Below the pieces are notes generated by a model. The model was not told the origin of the DNA. It searched no databases and worked only from the letters and a program-made list of their open reading frames with translations. The position numbers were made by a program, and so were the translations under genes. From NCBI GenBank assembly GCA_020027205.1, contig JAHRAQ010000019.1:1-46617 (forward strand): a stretch of 46,617 nt of DNA, written 5' to 3'. Each line of letters starts with the position of its first letter. Position 1 is the stretch's first letter. Positions 10,065-20,054 of this stretch are shown in pieces. Source of the DNA: Nitrospirales bacterium (GTDB lineage Bacteria > Nitrospirota > Nitrospiria > Nitrospirales > UBA8639).

Positions 10065-10250
10065 GCGATGTCCCCCTTCGTCCCCCTTCCGTCATTCCCT
10101 CTTTCCCCCTTCCGTCATTCCCGACATTAGTAATCGGGAATCCATCCTTTTTTTCCTCGTCCCGCCATTAACATCTTACGGATGGATTCCGCGCCCACAG
10201 TTTTCCTGCCATTGGACATCGTCGGCGCGGGGTGCCGGCGCCATGCGTCG
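10065..10250. repeat. Palindromic repeats between purF and the redoxin gene
   Basis: Truncated CCGTCATTCC fragments are followed by an ordinary hairpin CATTCCCGACATTAGTAATCGGGAAT... at about 10115-10150. After a T-rich spacer comes the larger-loop variant (family B) starting CATTAACATCTTACGGATGG with arms GATTCCGCG and CGGCGCGG at about 10177-10231. Several hairpins could form here and might limit read-through from purF. Confidence 0.75.
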
Positions 10251-10256
10251 CCCTGA

Positions 10257-10286
10257 TTGCCTCTCTCCGAAAACCTGTGGTAACAT
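10257..10286 (+). promoter_or_regulatory. Candidate sigma70-type promoter for the redoxin gene
   Basis: TTGCCT (10257-10262) and TAACAT (10281-10286) are separated by 18 bp. This predicts a start near 10293 and a leader of about 70 nt. It is a plausible match only, and it lies just after the repeat block. Confidence 0.35.
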
Positions 10287-10362
10287 TTCAGGCGGATTCG
10301 TCAGGTTCTGCTTTTCATCGGGCGCGGCGGCTTTCGGGTGCCGCGCCGACGCGGAGGATTCC

Positions 10363-10908
10363 ATGCAACGTCACCGCATCATTCCGGCCGCTCTTGCTTT
10401 GTTGCTTGCCCTCGCGCCGACGGCGCTGGCCGGGGGATTTTTCAAGGTCGGGGAGTTGGCGCCGGCGTTTTCGCTCACGTCCGTTACCGGGCAATCTCTT
10501 TCGCTGCGGGATTTGCGGGGCCGCGTCGTGGTGCTCGGCCTGTTTCATATTTGCGAACCCTGCCGGATGCAGAGCGCGAATTTACAAACCGTCCACGAGG
10601 CCACGAAGGGACAGAACGTGGCGGTGGTCGGCGTGAACTCGTCGGGTGACTCCCTGACCGCCGTGCGGGAGTTTCTGTCCACGTTTCCCGTGACCGTGAC
10701 GTATCCCTATCTCACGGACCCCGAACGGATTACGGATGAACTCTACGGCGGCGGGCGGTTCATTCCCAACGTGTATGTGCTGGATCAAACCGGCGTGATT
10801 CGCTGGCAGCGCGTCGGCAATATGAATCTGGCGGATGGCGCGGCCATTCTGGAGCAGGTCAATCTCCTGCTGGCCGATGGCAACGCCGCGGGCACGACCG
10901 GGCTGTAA
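10363..10908 (+). CDS. TlpA/ResA-like thiol-disulfide redoxin, exported
   Basis: A 182-aa thioredoxin-fold protein. GGAGG (10353-10357) lies 5 nt before the ATG and fixes the start, although the frame is open further upstream. The N-terminus MQRHRIIPAALALLLALA...ALAG is a signal peptide, placing the protein in the periplasm. The AhpC/TSA-like N-terminal pattern VGELAPAFSLTSVTGQ is followed by LRGRVVVLGLFHICEPC, whose CEPC pair (about residues 64-67) is the redox centre. The thioredoxin cis-Pro region is FIPNVYVLDQTG. The likely role is peroxiredoxin-like or periplasmic disulfide handling; the partner is unknown. The two following short genes are closely spaced and probably co-expressed. Confidence 0.85.
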   Translation: MQRHRIIPAALALLLALAPTALAGGFFKVGELAPAFSLTSVTGQSLSLRDLRGRVVVLGLFHICEPCRMQSANLQTVHEATKGQNVAVVGVNSSGDSLTAVREFLSTFPVTVTYPYLTDPERITDELYGGGRFIPNVYVLDQTGVIRWQRVGNMNLADGAAILEQVNLLLADGNAAGTTGL

Positions 10909-10927
10909 CGCGCGAGCGGGGAGACGG

Positions 10928-11167
10928 ATGGAAGAATTCGAAGATGGCAAAGCAAAGTTGCTGGAAGTGACGCGCGACATCGACGCCGACGTGGCGGTGG
11001 TCATCCCCACCGTGCCGTCCAACGGCGGGTTTCTGATTTCCCTGACGAAGGGGGCCAACCGAAAATTTCTGACGGTGCCGGAAGACGACGTGCTCGACCT
11101 GCCTTCCGAAGCGGACGTCCTTTCCAAAACAACCGCCGTGCTGCGGGAGGCGATTGCCGGCCTGTGA
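10928..11167 (+). CDS. Small hypothetical protein (79 aa)
   Basis: A 79-aa acidic protein, MEEFEDGKAKLLEV..., with no signal peptide or membrane segment. GGGGAG just upstream of the ATG is a usable ribosome site. Its stop TGA overlaps the GTG start of the next gene (GTGA at 11164-11167), which points to translational coupling. I do not recognise the family. The pattern of short beta strands (ADVAVVIPTV, GGFLISLTKG, KFLTVPEDD) suggests a small beta-rich fold. It lies between a redoxin and a metallo-beta-lactamase-fold protein, which gives no firm function. Confidence 0.6.
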   Translation: MEEFEDGKAKLLEVTRDIDADVAVVIPTVPSNGGFLISLTKGANRKFLTVPEDDVLDLPSEADVLSKTTAVLREAIAGL

Positions 11168-11757
11168 AACCCGTGTTGCCGGGGATTGCGACGTGGTCGT
11201 GGTTTTCCGAAGACAAGCAACTCGACTTCAACGGCCATTTGCTGGACGTCGGCGAGCATCGAATCCTGGTGGACCCGCCGCCGTTGCCGGATGCCGACCT
11301 GGTGCAACTTCAAGCCGCCGGGCGCGTGGATTACATTCTGCTCACCAACCGGGATCATCAACGCGAAGCCGCGCGGTACCGGGAGGCGTTGAATGCCCGC
11401 GTGTACGTGCCGCGCGAGGACGCCGAGGAAATGGCGGTGACGTTCGACAAAACGTTTGTGGACGGGGAACTCCTGCCCGGCGGCATCTGGGTCATCCACC
11501 TGGCCGATCAAAAATCACCGGGCGAGTCGGCGTTGTTTCTCCAGCAGGGGAGAGGCGTGCTCCTTGTCGGCGATGCCCTGCTCGGCGTGCCCGCGGGGTC
11601 GGTGAGCCTGCTGCCCGACGCGAAATACGCCGACCCGGCCAACGCGCGAGCCGGCCTGCGCCGGTTGCTCAAATACGATTTCGATTCACTGCTGGTCGGC
11701 GACGGCGCCTCCATCATGACGGGCGCGAAAGCGGCGGTGGCGCGGGCGTTGGGATAG
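11164..11757 (+). CDS. Metallo-beta-lactamase-fold protein with degenerate metal site
   Basis: A 197-aa protein starting at GTG 11164, coupled to the previous stop. The strand pattern resembles the metallo-beta-lactamase fold: DVGEHRILVDPPPLP, VDYILLTNRDHQREA, and GVLLVGDALLGVPAGS. The classical HxHxDH metal motif is replaced by TNRDHQR, and the C-terminal part reads LLVGDGASI where active members have a His, so classical di-zinc hydrolysis is doubtful. Role unknown. It could be a non-catalytic or altered member of the superfamily. Confidence 0.6.
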   Translation: MKPVLPGIATWSWFSEDKQLDFNGHLLDVGEHRILVDPPPLPDADLVQLQAAGRVDYILLTNRDHQREAARYREALNARVYVPREDAEEMAVTFDKTFVDGELLPGGIWVIHLADQKSPGESALFLQQGRGVLLVGDALLGVPAGSVSLLPDAKYADPANARAGLRRLLKYDFDSLLVGDGASIMTGAKAAVARALG

Positions 11758-11798
11758 AATTGAGTTAACACGGACAAGCAACGCGGGATTCGATCATC

Positions 11799-12812
11799 AT
11801 GCCATCGACCATTCGCACCATGGATGAGTTCAAGGATGCCCTGTATGCGTTTCGGCTGCCGCGCGTGCTGGCGACGGCGTTGGAACTCGACGTCTTTACC
11901 CGCATGGGCGCGCGGTCGTGGACGCCCGGAGCCTTGGCCGGGGCGTTGAAGGCCGATGCGCGCGCGGTCGATATTCTGCTTCGAAATTTGGAAACCGCCG
12001 GTTTGGTGCATCGACGGGGCGCCGCCTATGGCGCCGGCACACTGGCGCGCGCGCATCTGAATCGGAACAGCCCGGAGTGTCACGGCGCGTATCTTGATCT
12101 CCTGCAACACCAGTGGGAACAATGGGCGCGGCTGCCGGCCGTTGTTCGAACGGGAAAGCCCGTGGAAGGCAACGGGCCGGACGACCCCGCCTACCGCCGC
12201 TCGTTCACCTGGGCGATGCACCAGCGGTCGCTGAAACCCGCGAAACAGGTGGCCGCGCAACTTGACCTGAAACACGCGCGGTCGCTGCTGGACGTGGGCG
12301 GCGGCCCCGGCACGTATGCCATGGAGTTTCTGAAACGCCATCCCCGGTTGCGGGCCGGTGTCTGGGATCGCAAGGCGGCGCTTGCCGTCGCCCGGCAACT
12401 CGCCAAGCCGTTGCGATGCCGCGCGCGGTTCTCCTGTTATCCCGGCGATCTGTTTGACGATCCGGTGCCGGGAACGTTTGACGTGCTGTGGCTTTCCAAC
12501 GTGCTGCATCTGTTTTCGCCCGCCGAGAACATGACGCTGTTCCGCAAACTCAAACGCGGACTGAACCCCGGCGGGCGGATTTTTCTGCAAGACACGTTTC
12601 TGATGAATGCGAATGCCGCGGGATGCGACGCCATGGAAACCAACCTGTTTGCCGTCACGATGCTGTTGTACACGCCGGCGGGCAACACCTATCGCGCGAC
12701 GGACGTGCAGCGGTGGCTCACGACCTGCGGATTCCGGCGCCCCCGGTGTCTTCGGCTGAAACACGGCACCGGCGACTGGGACGGCGTCATCATCGAAGCC
12801 ATCCGGCGGTGA
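11799..12812 (+). CDS. O-methyltransferase, winged-helix dimerisation type
   Basis: A 337-aa protein with the two-part layout of plant-type and polyketide O-methyltransferases. An N-terminal helical/winged-helix dimerisation domain covers about residues 10-90 (LATALELDVFTRM, LLRNLETAGLVHRRG). The SAM-binding Rossmann domain follows: motif I SLLDVGGGPGTYAMEF, then FDVLWLSNVLHLFSP and LNPGGRIFLQDTF. The acceptor is unknown; the family methylates small hydroxylated compounds. An internal ATG at 11820 (MDEFKDALYAFRL) is an alternative start. It converges on htrA across a large inverted repeat. Confidence 0.8.
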   Translation: MPSTIRTMDEFKDALYAFRLPRVLATALELDVFTRMGARSWTPGALAGALKADARAVDILLRNLETAGLVHRRGAAYGAGTLARAHLNRNSPECHGAYLDLLQHQWEQWARLPAVVRTGKPVEGNGPDDPAYRRSFTWAMHQRSLKPAKQVAAQLDLKHARSLLDVGGGPGTYAMEFLKRHPRLRAGVWDRKAALAVARQLAKPLRCRARFSCYPGDLFDDPVPGTFDVLWLSNVLHLFSPAENMTLFRKLKRGLNPGGRIFLQDTFLMNANAAGCDAMETNLFAVTMLLYTPAGNTYRATDVQRWLTTCGFRRPRCLRLKHGTGDWDGVIIEAIRR

Positions 12813-12928
12813 CGTGATCCCCCGTTCTCCTGCCAATGGACATCGTCGACGCGGAATGACGGAAACTAGGATGGATTCCCGACAAAAGACGTCGGGAATG
12901 ACGAGAGGGGGAGGCAGGCGCAAAGTCT
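12813..12928. repeat. Repeat fragment between convergent genes
   Basis: Part of a family B repeat (CTGCCAATGGACATCGTCGA, then CGCGGAATGACGG) at about 12830-12862 is followed by GGATGGATTCCCGACAAAAGACGTCGGGAATGAC, an ordinary hairpin in reverse orientation, at about 12870-12903. No gene is seen. Confidence 0.7.
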
Positions 12929-13051
12929 GCCGCGCAGGATTTTTCGTTCCAGGCAAGGCGGGCGGCGCCGGGGGTGAGGGAGGCGTGCGTCGGCACGTTG
13001 ACCGAGCACCCAAGCCGCCCAACGCCGCATGGGGCGAAAAATCCAAGCGGC
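12929..13051. repeat. Large imperfect inverted repeat between convergent genes
   Basis: The left arm 12929-12966 and right arm 13014-13051 are about 38 nt each and largely complementary, sharing GGATTTTTCG/CGAAAAATCC and GGGCGGC/GCCGCCC, around a 47-bp centre. The element lies between the stop codons of the O-methyltransferase (+) and htrA (-), where a bidirectional transcript end would be expected. It differs in sequence from the ATTCCCGAC repeat family. Confidence 0.6.
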
Positions 13052-13057
13052 ATCGGC

Positions 13058-14485
13058 TTATCGGGCGTCCGCCGGCCGCCGCCGGTCCGGTTTCAGCACG
13101 ACGAAAAACGTTCGTGATTTTCGAAGGAGCCGGAGCAGGATGGCGTCTTTCGCGTCGCCGGCCGCCAGCGTTCGGCGAAAGGCCCGCATGGTGGGCACGG
13201 CCACGCGGTTGACTTCCTGAATCACGTCGCCTTGCCGCACGCCTTCCGCATGGGCGACGCCGCCCCGGATGATGTCCACCACCATGATGCCCGTGTCCTG
13301 TTCGAGGGAAAATTGCCGGGCCAGCGGCGCGGTAATGGGGGATACGGCCAGGCCCAGGTCCGTTTCGGCGGCGGTGCGGGGGATTGACGCCGCGAGCGGC
13401 GCGTCCTGTTTCGCGCCCAGGAGTACGCGGAATTGCAACGCCGTGCCTTCCCGCGTGACGTGAACCAGGACTTCTTCGCCCGGCGTGAATCCCGCCACCA
13501 CGCGGGACAACTGATTGATGGACGTCAGTCGCTCGCTCCCGATGCGCGTGATGACGTCCCCGGCCCGGATGCCGGCGCGGGCCGCCGGCTCGCCGGCAAA
13601 CACTTCGCTGACCGCGATGCCCGGCGCGTCCGGCGTCCCGGTGGCGTCCGCGGAGCGGGGGGGCAGCGGCTGAAGGCCGACGCCGAGCCAGCCCCGCATC
13701 ACCCGGCCGCCCGTTTTGAGTTGTCCGACGATGCGCTTTGTCATGTTGGAAGGAATCGCAAACCCGATGCCCTGCGCGAAACTGATGATGGCCGTGTTGA
13801 TGCCGATGACTTCGCCCCGCAAGTTGAAGAGCGGCCCGCCCGAATTGCCGGGGTTGATGGATGCGTCGGTCTGGATAAAGTTTTCGTAACGGGAGACGTT
13901 CATGTTGTCCCGGCCGATGCCGCTCACGATTCCCAGCGTGACGGTCTGGTCCAGGCCGAACGGATTGCCCACGGCCAGCACCCATTGCCCGATTTTGACC
14001 GTGCCGGAATCGCCGAACGTGGCGCTGGGAAGCGGGCGCTCCGCGCGGACTTTCAGAAGCGCGAGGTCGGTGTCGGGGTCGCGCCCGATGACGTCCGCGA
14101 TCATCCCGGAATGGTCGGAAAAATGAATTTCCGCCTGCGTGCCGTTCCCGATGACATGGTTGTTGGTGACGATGTAACCGTCTTCGTGAATCACCACGCC
14201 GGAGCCGGCCCCCGGAACACGGGCATGATCCCGGCCCGCCGGGCCGCCGGGACGGGACAATTTGGTAATGGCGGAGACCCCGACGACGGCGGGAGTGACG
14301 TGCTCGGCCAGCCGCGTAATGGCGTCCTGAATTTCTTCCAGCGCCCGGAGTCCTTGAGACTCCCTGAACGGGACGGCATCAAGGCCCTGGGCCGAGCCGG
14401 TCACGCACAGGACGGCGAGAATCAGGGCCGGCGGGATTGTCCGGGGTTTGAGCAGCCTCGAGAAAGGGCGGGATGGCAGAGGCAT
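13058..14485 (-). CDS. HtrA/DegP-family periplasmic serine protease
   Basis: A 475-aa protein. The start is taken at 14485 because further upstream the open frame only translates repeat DNA; MPLPSRPFSRLLKPR plus a hydrophobic stretch (about 19-32) reads as a signal sequence. The trypsin-like domain has His110 (TNNHVIGNG), Asp140 (DPDTDLALLK) and Ser215 (INPGNSGGPL). Two PDZ domains follow: one starting about GWLGVGLQPLPP with GIRAGDVITRIG, and one near the C-terminus with GVRQGDVIQEVNR. HtrA proteases degrade or refold damaged envelope proteins, and two PDZ domains match the DegP/DegQ layout. The abundance of exported beta-rich proteins nearby makes this role sensible. The exact paralogue name is not assigned. 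Confidence 0.93.
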   Translation of the reverse strand: MPLPSRPFSRLLKPRTIPPALILAVLCVTGSAQGLDAVPFRESQGLRALEEIQDAITRLAEHVTPAVVGVSAITKLSRPGGPAGRDHARVPGAGSGVVIHEDGYIVTNNHVIGNGTQAEIHFSDHSGMIADVIGRDPDTDLALLKVRAERPLPSATFGDSGTVKIGQWVLAVGNPFGLDQTVTLGIVSGIGRDNMNVSRYENFIQTDASINPGNSGGPLFNLRGEVIGINTAIISFAQGIGFAIPSNMTKRIVGQLKTGGRVMRGWLGVGLQPLPPRSADATGTPDAPGIAVSEVFAGEPAARAGIRAGDVITRIGSERLTSINQLSRVVAGFTPGEEVLVHVTREGTALQFRVLLGAKQDAPLAASIPRTAAETDLGLAVSPITAPLARQFSLEQDTGIMVVDIIRGGVAHAEGVRQGDVIQEVNRVAVPTMRAFRRTLAAGDAKDAILLRLLRKSRTFFVVLKPDRRRPADAR

Positions 14486-14833
14486 GAGGTCTCGGTTACG
14501 GATTCCTGTTTCTTGTCCGTCATTCCCGACATTTTTAATCGGGAATCCATCCTTTTGTTTCTTTGTCCTGCCATTGGTGCCCTGCAGATGGATTCCGCGT
14601 GTGGACGGTTCTCCTGCTGTTGGGCATCGTCGACGCGGAATGACGGAGGGGGGCACGTTGCGGATGGATTCCGCGTGCGGCCGGACTTTGCGCGTGACGG
14701 GTTCGGCGGCGGCATGGGCGGTGTCCGGTACGCGGGCAAGGCCCGTGGCGCATCGGGGGCTGGCGTGGCGAGTATGTTGCGGCATCGTGGGCTTATTTGC
14801 CTAAATCACCAACGTCGGATAAGGTTCATTATG
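14486..14833. repeat. Repeat region between plsY and htrA
   Basis: An ordinary hairpin CATTCCCGACATTTTTAATCGGGAAT... lies at about 14520-14552, and a family B repeat (GATGGATTCCGCG...CGTCGACGCGGAATGACGG) at about 14588-14647. A partial GATGGATTCCGCGTGCGGCC lies at about 14663. The rest, 14690-14833, is GC-rich then AT-rich next to the plsY stop; nothing is recognised there. Confidence 0.7.
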
Positions 14834-15448
14834 TCAAATAACAGATTTACCCCGGAATGAGTCCACGCGCGGCTCTGTCCCCTTGCGCAGGCGGAGGATG
14901 TTGTCTTTGTGCCGGATGATGACAAGGCCGGCAAGCGGAAGGCTGAATATCAAGAACTCCGCGTCGCGCGTCATAATCCAGCCAAGCGCCGGGAATGCCC
15001 CGAAGGCCGCCAGCGCGCCGATGGACGAATAACGCCATATCCCCACGGCCCCCGCCCACAGCGCCACCAGCAGCAGCCCCAGAGGCGGATGCAGCCCCGC
15101 AATGGCGCCCAGCCCCGTGGCCACGCCTTTTCCGCCGCGAAACCGGAGAAAAACCGGGAAAATATGGCCCAGGACCACGGCGAACACGGCCATGAACGCC
15201 CACGGCGCCGGCATCGCCATGCCCGCGCTCCAGCCGACCAGCCAGCCTTTGCCAAGGTCGCCGGCCAGCGTGAGCAGGCCCGCCGTCCTGCCCGACGTGC
15301 GCAGGACGTTGGTAGAGCCGATGTTATGACTGCCCCCCCGCCGTGGGTCCGGGGCGCCGCAGATGCGCGAAAAGACAATGCCGAAGGGAATGGCCCCCAG
15401 GAGATAGGCCGCGAGGCAGGCAAGGATTCCCTGAATCTCCTGTGACAT
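14834..15448 (-). CDS. plsY: Acyl-phosphate:glycerol-3-phosphate acyltransferase PlsY
   Basis: A 204-aa multi-spanning inner-membrane protein that transfers an acyl group from acyl-phosphate to glycerol-3-phosphate, the first step of phospholipid synthesis. Family motifs are intact: GSHNIGSTNVLRTSG (about residues 39-53), DLGKGWLVGW, HIFPVFLRFRGGKGVATGLG, and the C-terminal IRHKDNILRLRKGTEPR. The stop of pgsA lies 6 bp upstream, so pgsA and plsY form one unit for glycerolipid synthesis. Confidence 0.97.
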   Translation of the reverse strand: MSQEIQGILACLAAYLLGAIPFGIVFSRICGAPDPRRGGSHNIGSTNVLRTSGRTAGLLTLAGDLGKGWLVGWSAGMAMPAPWAFMAVFAVVLGHIFPVFLRFRGGKGVATGLGAIAGLHPPLGLLLVALWAGAVGIWRYSSIGALAAFGAFPALGWIMTRDAEFLIFSLPLAGLVIIRHKDNILRLRKGTEPRVDSFRGKSVI

Positions 15449-15454
15449 CGATAA

Positions 15455-16123
15455 TCAGCCAATGCCCCTGCGGCACAGGTCGTTTCGCACGTCGCGCAGG
15501 TATTGTCCGGCGGAAAGGAGCGAAAAGGCCAGTGCCGCATACAGGGCCGCGATGCCCGCCTGATGGAGCGTGAACGGGATGAAATCCGGCAGGGACACCG
15601 CCCCTTCCAGTGTCAACAGCATGATTGCCGTTATCTGAAGCACAACTTTATATTTCCCCAGCACGCCGGCGGCCATGACCAACCCCCGCGAGGCCGCCGC
15701 CGCGCGGACGCCGGTGACGGCCAGTTCGCGCACAATGAGCGCGATGGCCAGCCATGCCTCGACTCGCTGGAACTGGACGAGCAGCACCAGGCCGGCGGTC
15801 ACCAGGCATTTGTCGGCGATGGGGTCGAACAGGCGGCCGATGCTGGTGACCTGCGCGCGTTGTCTGGCGATATGCCCGTCCAGAAGGTCGGTGAACGCCG
15901 CCAGGCAGAACACCCCGGCCGCGGCGAGCGCGCGCCCCGCCGTCGGCGTGGCAAAGAGGCCCACGTACACCGGGATCATCAGGAGACGCAGGAACGTCAG
16001 GACGTTGGGAAGATTGAGCATCTGCTCAACGCCGAACTCTTTGGGGGTTGATTCCGGTTGGGGCGACGTCATGGTGGCCGGTGTTTCGGATGGCGGCATG
16101 GCATGGGACAGGACGACCCCCAT
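15455..16123 (-). CDS. pgsA: CDP-diacylglycerol-glycerol-3-phosphate 3-phosphatidyltransferase
   Basis: The 222-aa frame holds a CDP-alcohol phosphotransferase that makes phosphatidylglycerol-phosphate. The family motif is complete: DLLDGHIAR, then G-x3-D-x3-D in GRLFDPIADK. Hydrophobic segments flank it (MLNLPNVLTFLRLLMIPVYV at the start, LLVQF, AVSLPDFIPF and a final helix). The start is uncertain: ATGs at 16123, 16099, 16072 and 16021 are possible, and the conserved fold begins only at 16021 (residue 35). It lies between kdsA and plsY. Confidence 0.93.
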   Translation of the reverse strand: MGVVLSHAMPPSETPATMTSPQPESTPKEFGVEQMLNLPNVLTFLRLLMIPVYVGLFATPTAGRALAAAGVFCLAAFTDLLDGHIARQRAQVTSIGRLFDPIADKCLVTAGLVLLVQFQRVEAWLAIALIVRELAVTGVRAAAASRGLVMAAGVLGKYKVVLQITAIMLLTLEGAVSLPDFIPFTLHQAGIAALYAALAFSLLSAGQYLRDVRNDLCRRGIG

Positions 16124-16168
16124 GGCCCGCCTTGATGCGAGGGCGCGCCCTGATACGGGAGCGCCGGG

Positions 16169-17008
16169 TTACAACTCGATGGCCGAGCCTTTGCCGGAGG
16201 CCAGGCAGATTGTTTTCAATTCCTGAAGCAAAGATTTCAATTTGCGCAGCGGGACCATGTTGGGGCCGTCCGACAGGGCGTGGTCGGGGTCGGGGTGCAC
16301 CTCCATGAAAAACCCGTCGCAGCCCGCGGCCGCCGCGGCGCGTGCCAGGGGCGCGATAAACTCCCGTTGCCCCGATGACCGCGTGCCGCCGCCGCCGGGC
16401 AACTGCACGCTGTGCGTGGCGTCAAACACCACGGGACAACCCCATCGGCGCATCACCGGGAGCGAACGCATGTCCACGGCCAGATTGTTGTAGCCGAAGG
16501 ACGATCCCCGTTCGGTGAGGATGATGCGTTGCGTCCCGCTTGCCTCCAGTTTGGCGACCACGTTGCTCATGTCCCACGGGGACAGAAACTGCCCTTTTTT
16601 GACGTTGACGGTTTTGCCGGTGCGCGCCGCGGCCGCAAGGAGATCGGTCTGCCGGCACAGGAACGCGGGAATCTGCACGATGTCCGCGACCTCTCCGGCC
16701 TGCCGGGCCTCCTCCACGCTGTGCACGTCGGTGAGGACCGGGACGCGCACGGTGTCTTTCACGGTTTGCAGAATGGCCAGGCCGTCCCGAAGACCCGGCC
16801 CCCGGTAGGAATCGATGGCGCTGCGGTTCGCCTTGTCGTAGGAGGATTTGAAAACGTAGGGAAACCCGGCGTCGCGGGCGATCTCGGCAATGGCCTGCGC
16901 CGTCTCCAACGCCAGTTCTTTGCTCTCGATCACGCATGGCCCCGCGATCAGGACGTGGGGATGCGTCCCGCCGAAATGGACGCCGCCCGCCGGCACGTCC
17001 CGTGTCAT
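16169..17008 (-). CDS. kdsA: 3-deoxy-8-phosphooctulonate synthase (Kdo-8-P synthase), metal-dependent type
   Basis: A protein of about 279 aa from the ATG at 17008; 21 more codons are open upstream but read His/Arg/Gly-rich filler. It condenses PEP and arabinose-5-phosphate for Kdo, the inner-core sugar of lipopolysaccharide. Motifs: [38 protein letters not shown] [67 protein letters not shown]. The Cys in GPCVIES corresponds to the metal ligand of the Aquifex-type enzyme; the E. coli enzyme has Asn there (GMNVLES). It is separated from pyrG by about 630 bp of repeats. Confidence 0.97.
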   Translation of the reverse strand: MTRDVPAGGVHFGGTHPHVLIAGPCVIESKELALETAQAIAEIARDAGFPYVFKSSYDKANRSAIDSYRGPGLRDGLAILQTVKDTVRVPVLTDVHSVEEARQAGEVADIVQIPAFLCRQTDLLAAAARTGKTVNVKKGQFLSPWDMSNVVAKLEASGTQRIILTERGSSFGYNNLAVDMRSLPVMRRWGCPVVFDATHSVQLPGGGGTRSSGQREFIAPLARAAAAAGCDGFFMEVHPDPDHALSDGPNMVPLRKLKSLLQELKTICLASGKGSAIEL

Positions 17009-17636
17009 AGGCACCACCACGCCCCGTGTCCGTCCGCCGTTGCCATGCCTGCCGTCATGCCTGCGCCCCATCCTCCTCCTTCTTCTGTCATTCCCGCTTT
17101 CTCTCCTCCGTCATTCCCGACCCCCTCCTTCCGTCATTCCCGACATTTTTAATCGGGAATCCATCCTTCTGTTGCATTCTCCTTTTTCCACCCTGCCATT
17201 AACATCTTACCGATGGATTCCGCGTACCCACCATTCCCCTGCCATTGAACATCATCGACGCGGAATGACGGAAATCAGGATGGACCTTCGGAGCATTTGC
17301 CTTTGGCAAATGCTTCCCGACAAAAGACGTCGGGAATGACGGAAGGAGACAAATGCCGTCATGCCAGCGCCCCCTCCTTCTGTCACGTCCGCCCTCTTTT
17401 CTGTCATTCCCGCTACCTCTCTTTCCGTCATTCCCGCGTACGTCGTCATTCCCGCCCGCTCCTCTTTCCGTCATTCCCGACGTTAGTAGTCGGGAATCCA
17501 TCCTTCTTTTTCCCATCCTGCCTTTTTCCTCGTCCTGCCATTAACATCTTACGGATGGATTCCCCGCACCCACGGTTCCCCTGCCGTCGAACGCCGTCGA
17601 CGCGGAATGACGGAAAGAAAGATGCCTGCGCCACGG
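17009..17636. repeat. Dense repeat block between pyrG and kdsA
   Basis: No gene is seen. An ordinary hairpin lies at about 17136-17165, family B at about 17202-17272, a reversed hairpin with the 29-bp insert at 17279-17342, many CGTCATTCCCGC fragments at 17395-17470, an ordinary hairpin at about 17475-17512, and family B at about 17540-17612. Two different repeat types alternate here. Confidence 0.8.
17285..17313 (-). repeat. 29-bp palindromic insert (module M1), copy 2, reversed
   Basis: This segment lies between GATGGA and TTCCCGACAAAAG, which are contiguous in ordinary reversed copies. It carries CCTTCGGAGC, then ATTTGCC TTT GGCAAAT. The insertion point is the same as in the three forward copies. 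Confidence 0.75.
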
Positions 17637-19253
<1,617 letters not shown>

Positions 19254-20054
19254 TCACGGCACGGCCCCCGTTCCGTCGCGCGCGCTCCCCTGCCACGCCT
19301 CGTTGGCCGCGCGCAGATCCTCCGGCGTGTCAATCCGAATCGAGGGCTGCGCGGTTTCCCATACGTGAACGGGAATCCCGTGTTCCAGCGCCCGCAGTTG
19401 TTCGAGGTGTTCGGCCTGTTCCAGCCGGCCGCTCGGCAACGCGGCAAAACGCCGCAAGGTCTCCCGGCGAAAAATATACACGCCCAGATGCAGAGAGGCA
19501 AAGGGCGGCGCGGACGATCCCGGCGGCGCGGACGATCCCGGTTCTCCGTCCCGCAGGTGCGGGATGGGCGCGCGGGAAAAATACAAGGCCCGCCCGCGTT
19601 GATCCGTGACCACCTTCACGATGGACGGATGTTCCATCTCGGCGCGCGCGGCAATCCGGCGGCAGAGGGTGCCCATTTCCGCGTCGCCGGCCAGAAACGG
19701 CGTGATGATGTCCGTGACGAGTGCCGGGGACGCGGGAAGTTCATCGGCCTGGAGATTGACGACCACGTCGCAGGGAATCTCCCGGACGGCCAGGGCCACT
19801 CGATCCGTGCCGGTCCGGCAGGGTTCGGTGATCATCACGGCGTCGCCGCCGCATTGCCGGACGGTGTCGTGAATCTCCGCGTCATCCGTCGCCACCAGCG
19901 CCCGCGCCACGCCGGGGACACGCGCGGCCTGTTCGTAGACGTGGCGAATCAGGGGCGTGCCGCCCAGGAGCGCCAGCGGCTTGCCGGGAAACCGGGAGGA
20001 CGCCCGGCGGGCCGGAATGACAATGACGATGGCGGGCGAATCAGGCGCCGGCAC
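19254..20054 (-). CDS. kdsB: 3-deoxy-manno-octulosonate cytidylyltransferase (CMP-Kdo synthetase)
   Basis: A 266-aa protein from the GTG at 20054, which overlaps the rfaE1 stop by 14 bp; more upstream codons are open but would lie inside rfaE1. It activates Kdo with CTP for lipid A core assembly. Motifs: VIPARRASSRFPGKPL (nucleotide loop), TGTDRVALA, VVNLQADELPASP (related to VNVQGDEP, with the Asp kept), YFSRAPIPHLRDG and the metal-site end RIDTPEDLRAA. It is about 15 residues longer than usual, partly from a tandem GSSAPPGSSAPP encoded by an 18-bp repeat. Confidence 0.95.
   Translation of the reverse strand: MPAPDSPAIVIVIPARRASSRFPGKPLALLGGTPLIRHVYEQAARVPGVARALVATDDAEIHDTVRQCGGDAVMITEPCRTGTDRVALAVREIPCDVVVNLQADELPASPALVTDIITPFLAGDAEMGTLCRRIAARAEMEHPSIVKVVTDQRGRALYFSRAPIPHLRDGEPGSSAPPGSSAPPFASLHLGVYIFRRETLRRFAALPSGRLEQAEHLEQLRALEHGIPVHVWETAQPSIRIDTPEDLRAANEAWQGSARDGTGAVP
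19504..19539. repeat. 18-bp tandem duplication inside kdsB
   Basis: GGCGGCGCGGACGATCCC occurs twice without a mismatch (19504-19521, 19522-19539). It encodes GSSAPP twice on the minus strand in a surface-loop position between YFSRAPIP and FASLHLGVYIF. The reading frame is kept. Confidence 0.9.

Noticed and set aside
11508..13985. Minus-strand open frame of about 825 codons
   Set aside because: It runs antisense to the metallo-beta-lactamase-fold and O-methyltransferase genes, through repeats and then out of frame through htrA. It is not a gene.
14816..14840. TTGACA on the minus strand next to plsY as a promoter for htrA
   Set aside because: It overlaps the plsY stop codon and has no -10 box at a workable distance.
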